A DNA stretch of 64,000 nucleotides from Phoronis australis (lineage: Eukaryota; Phoronida; Phoronidae): contig NMRA01000113.1 in assembly GCA_002633005.1 (NCBI GenBank), forward strand, positions 464,441 through 528,440, in the 5' to 3' direction. Positions 60,168 to 64,000 of the stretch are shown here, piece by piece; position 1 is the stretch's first letter; each line of letters opens with the position of its first letter. The notes beneath the pieces are model-generated. The model had not been told where the DNA came from and made no database searches. It saw only the letters and a program-made list of their open reading frames with translations. Made by a program: the position numbers and the translations under genes.

Positions 60168-60499
60168 AGACCGGCCTCCCGTTCAGTATTTACAGTAACG
60201 CTAGGACCTCGCTAAAAAGCAAGACTTCGCGAGATTACGTGATATATTGCTGTGCCTTTTATATGAGAGCACGTGACTTTGACTAGGATTTAGCTAGGTC
60301 GTAGCGTAGGTCCTAGCGTCTACTGAACGCACGCTGGGGTTGCGTTCAGTAACTCTAGAACCTACGGCACGCTAGTACCAAGCTAAAACCTAGCCAAAGT
60401 CACGTGTTCTCATTTGAACTACATGACAATATCTCACGTAATCTCACGAAGTCTTGCTTTTTAACGAGGTCTGAGTATTACTGAAGGGGAGGCCGGTCT
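60168..60499. mobile_element. Fold-back MITE-like element upstream of RPL13
   Basis: AGACCGGCCTCCCGTTCAGT at the left is matched inverted by ACTGAAGGGGAGGCCGGTCT at the right. Complementarity continues inward: GCAAGACTTCGCGAGATTAC with GTAATCTCACGAAGTCTTGC, and AGCACGTGACTTTGACTAGG with CCTAGCCAAAGTCACGTG. The two arms meet near 60335 at ACTGAACGCA / TGCGTTCAGT. No coding capacity; no clear target duplication. Confidence 0.8.
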
Positions 60500-63400
60500 A
60501 GCCTGGCTTACCAGTACTACTAGCTAGTACTTAGTACTAGTAGTAGCCAGCCAGCCAGCTAGTTGAAGACTATACTCAAAATACAGCTAGAAATCACTGT
60601 GTGTTAAGTTCCAATAGATCTCGAAATTGCACACTGCCCGGGTACTTTGGGTAGTTCTTCTCATCACCTCGTTATGTAGACAATGACCATCGTCTCTGCT
60701 GGCGCAGGTCGTGGAGAACACTGTTAAGATGTAGAGCTAACAACCGGCAGAGGTGCATGCAAAAACTGGGAGGCAACGGACACCTTACTCGTTGCAACCA
60801 TTTAAGTGAAAAACAATCTAATAAGCGTCATTTCCTTAAATAATTCTGTGCATATTTTAACAAAGAAAAGTGTGTCGTCGTTTTGAAAACAGTATTTTTG
60901 TGGCACGTGCCATTTCTTAATTTTTTTGCGACATCTCTCGGGAGATGATGATAGCTTCGCAGCAGCAAAATTTCCTCTGAAATTCAGCTTGTTGGTATTA
61001 AACCAGGTACAATCTATTTATTACGACATGTCCGGAAGAACAGTTTATTGATGAATCGGCAAAAAAGAAACTGTCCAATAGGCGTCGCTTTATTTCAGGC
61101 GCTGAAAACCAACACATAAGATCGCTCCACAACTTAAGCAGCAGAATAACAATAGAATGCCAATTTTTCTTACACCAGTAAATAATTAGTTAATTCACGG
61201 AACAGTGTAGCTTTTAATGGCAATAACTTTGTGTCAGACTGTATTTGGCCAGTTGTTTACCGACATCAGATGACCCAACCAGTGTACGCCACGGGTACCT
61301 GACCAGCCAGCTGAGGGTCTATGTGTTGCCCAATCGAACTAGAGTATTGAATAAGCGACCGGAATAAAACCAATCACTGGCATTCGTGTTAATCATTCAG
61401 CTAATAGGTAGTTGCCCGTTACTTTGGTATTATAGTGGTGCTCATACATTGATTTACTGGAAGCAAATCTACAATATTCCCTCCTTTCCTTTGGAAAAAG
61501 CATGCCACCAGGATGGTGAACACCAGATTGTCTCGAATACAGCCCATAGACTTCCCTTGTGCTGCAGACATGCTTCCAGTGAATCATATGAGCCTTTGTT
61601 AGCGTAGTTACTATAGGCAACATGTAGCCCCTCGACTGGCTAGACAGAGGATAGGTTTACTCTCCATCAGTCTCTGTGTTAATTTTATCCCGTGTATTTT
61701 AAATGGATGGTAGGCCAACTCAGGTCACCAAATAAGAGGTTTTCATCTCATCAAAAATACATTGTACTCTTAAAATTGTCAATTAAAACTGTACTTACTT
61801 TCTTTAGTGATCCTTTCTGGTTCTATATATCTTCAACAAAGCTTGTCTAAAGGAATTAAGATGACTTTGCTGAAGAATTCCTACTCCACTTTTTTGGTCA
61901 CCATTTACTTTTTCACCGCTTGGGAAAACTACAAAGTATTTCAGTTAACGTTACGCAAGTTAGTCAAGGACCAGTGTGAAACTGAGCTTAGTAGCATCAT
62001 GCGAAGATATCCAGTGGAATTTGTAAGATTTGTGCCCTTTGCACTTTTCATCGTCAACATTCATGATTTCATGTAACTTCCTCTAAGTTGCGCTCGGTGA
62101 GGGAAGCTCGAGTGAACAGTGACAGATATTCATGGATGTGTTCAAATTATGTCTACTAAATTGTCTCCAGAATCATCTTTTGCGTTTATTCAACTCAATA
62201 TGTATATATGCATGTTTAATTTGATGTTATTCGCTCTGTTGTAAGATGAGTAAATTTTTTGGGGGGTATACTATCGGTGTACAAGGGGATGTAATTGCCG
62301 CTACTTGCTTATGGCAACTGCGTATTAGCTGGTTAGCACACTAAGGTTTAATAAACACGAGTGATGGCAGACTACCGTTATGTTGATTGACATGTCGAGA
62401 ATTTTCACTTGTTTAAAGCAATCCTTGAACTCCATTTGATTCGTGGTGTCATCTTGTGTTTTTAGGAATAGTGTCTGTCCATATTAAAGAAACATGATTT
62501 TACCACAGAACAAACCTAAACAATGATTTTCAAAGATTTCACTGCACTAGTTTGGGGCTTTTAAGATTTTGACCAAAGGAAAAGCAGAATGGTGGGTAAA
62601 CCTGAGTGTTCATGTTCAATATGAAAATGCTCAATGTGACTGTAGTTTGGAGACAAAACAATGGAAACTAGCTATGAAATATAAACTTAGAGTATACTGT
62701 GGTGCCAGCTCTCGAATTTTGATATTCAGATTAGAACTGTATTGTAATGGTATTCTGTATTGGGTGTAATAAAGTCTCTGTTGAGTCTGTTCTCAAGTGC
62801 TAATGTACATGAGAAACAATTGAACTAATGTGTTCTTTACAAAACGACAAAAGTATAATTATATTGATATGTCACCCACAGTTACTGACATTTGCTTTAA
62901 CTCTTAAAAGACTCAATTATTATCTTCATAGCCTCTACTGACGCTACAACATGACAGTTGGCTACAGATTAAAGAAGTCTTTTAACTGGAAATGGTTTGG
63001 TGGTCTGTCGCAGTGCCTGCATGCCAACACGACATGTTCTCAGCACACCCGCCATTTGTACAGCAAGACAGGACACTGGGTGACGACATATTTCTATATT
63101 TTTAGTCTCTAAAGCCACTAAAAACAATCTTGTGTCACAGAACTTTCTTCACAGGCATGTTTGCTTTTTCTGCTCATTGCCAGTGCATAGTTATTCTTTG
63201 AGTATTGGTTGTAAGAAACGACTGCAATTTGCTTAATGGACACATTGTTTTGTTGTAGCAAGCAACTTAAAGTTTTAGTGAGCACTGTGTAGGTAATATC
63301 TTCATGACTTTGGAACAACACATTTCACACAATCACAAAATAATGGCTAATAGTTTGATTTAATTTTGTGTCCCTTTTCAAAACATCATCTTAAGGCTTC

Positions 63401-63636
63401 ACTTTTGACAACCAATATCTCTACTGCTGCAGGAATATAAAAATTCAGACAAGGGTTCATTGGTCACAGACCATCAACTAAAGTGTTCAAAATTGGGAAA
63501 TCGATGTTCAAAACTGCTTATACCGTTGAAGATCAGAAAGCCTGAAAATGGACGATTAAGACTGGCCACATAATTATAATTATATTGGAAGTTGTTCCTT
63601 TGTGCATGGATAATGTGTTGGCAAAGTGATTTGAGT
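60500..63636. other. Right-hand region with no recognised gene
   Basis: No family is recognised on either strand. The longest ATG-started frame (61861-62076, 71 codons) has ordinary AT-rich composition, and I do not recognise it. A distal promoter or non-coding exons of a neighbouring gene cannot be excluded. Confidence 0.4.
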
Positions 63637-63765
63637 AGAATTATATATAAGTAGAATTATATATAAGTAGAATTATATATAAGTAGAATTATATATAAGT
63701 AGAATTATGTATAAGTAGAATTATATATAAGTAGAATTATATATAAGTAGAATTATATATAAGTT
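63637..63765. repeat. 16 bp AT-rich minisatellite, eight units
   Basis: AGTAGAATTATATATA is repeated eight times, with one base change in one unit. Confidence 0.95.
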
Positions 63766-64000
63766 TAAACACTATAAACACTTTAGACCACTAGCTTTCG
63801 TTAATAATATTTTAGACCTTTCATTGCCATTCATATTGAATTTGATATTTTGGAAATCCAGCTTGACATCTTCAAACCTAGTTGAAATGAACATGGTTTT
63901 AGAGAATGATATTCTTAATTTGATTGTTATCTTATCTCCCATTCTCACCAATAAAATTTGAAGATGCTACTTATTGGACTGTTTTTACTATTTGTGAATG

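Noticed and set aside
61861-62076. 71-codon ATG ORF (MTLLKNSYSTFLVTIYFF..)
   Set aside because: No family resemblance, no splice or promoter context, AT-rich composition; compatible with chance.
1-64000. CRISPR array, operon, phage or other prokaryotic system
   Set aside because: All genes are intron-split animal genes; the tandem repeats have no spacer pattern of a CRISPR array.

Overview
The window is AT-rich animal nuclear DNA. Genes are split into many short exons (mostly 60 to 260 bp) separated by introns of a few hundred bases with standard GT..AG borders. The sequence is dense in short inverted-repeat elements, minisatellites and retroelement scraps. Protein families and intron style point to an invertebrate animal, most likely a marine one with high heterozygosity. 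I cannot fix the phylum: RPL13 resembles lophotrochozoan and cnidarian versions about equally. All protein names come from recognising families by eye; no database search was run.

Layout. (1) 399-33002, minus strand: the 5' half of a giant HECTD4-type gene. I assembled 38 exons whose reading phases all agree, coding for about 2,100 residues. The remaining half, with the HECT catalytic domain, lies beyond the left edge. Its 6.4 kb first intron (25949-32349) holds a MITE-like element, ACGTCGG-rich arrays and a possible nested mini-gene. (2) 33003-33330: a 328 bp divergent promoter region. (3) 33331-36958, plus strand: a 677-residue protein joining an acidic stretch, a GNAT acetyltransferase domain, a coiled-coil stretch and a C-terminal PARP-type ADP-ribosyltransferase domain. 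(4) 36959-46334: no recognised gene; repeats, a GC-rich tandem array, hairpins and a LINE scrap. (5) 46335-52870, plus strand: the last four exons of a MATCAP (KIAA0895/KIAA0895L) tubulin tyrosine carboxypeptidase gene, whose 5' exons I could not find. (6) 55891-59945, minus strand: a complete RPL13 (eL13) gene with a pyrimidine-tract first exon. (7) 59946-64000: a fold-back element, an AT-rich minisatellite and otherwise nothing I recognise.

The genes are not a pathway cluster. The most unusual items are the GNAT-PARP fusion with Cys in place of the first triad His; tandem duplications in HECTD4 that carry exon edges and splice sites, including five extra copies of one donor site; a multi-copy interspersed repeat whose unit contains a CTCF-like motif; and two tandem duplications with a single N exactly at the joint, which are more likely unmerged haplotypes than biology.
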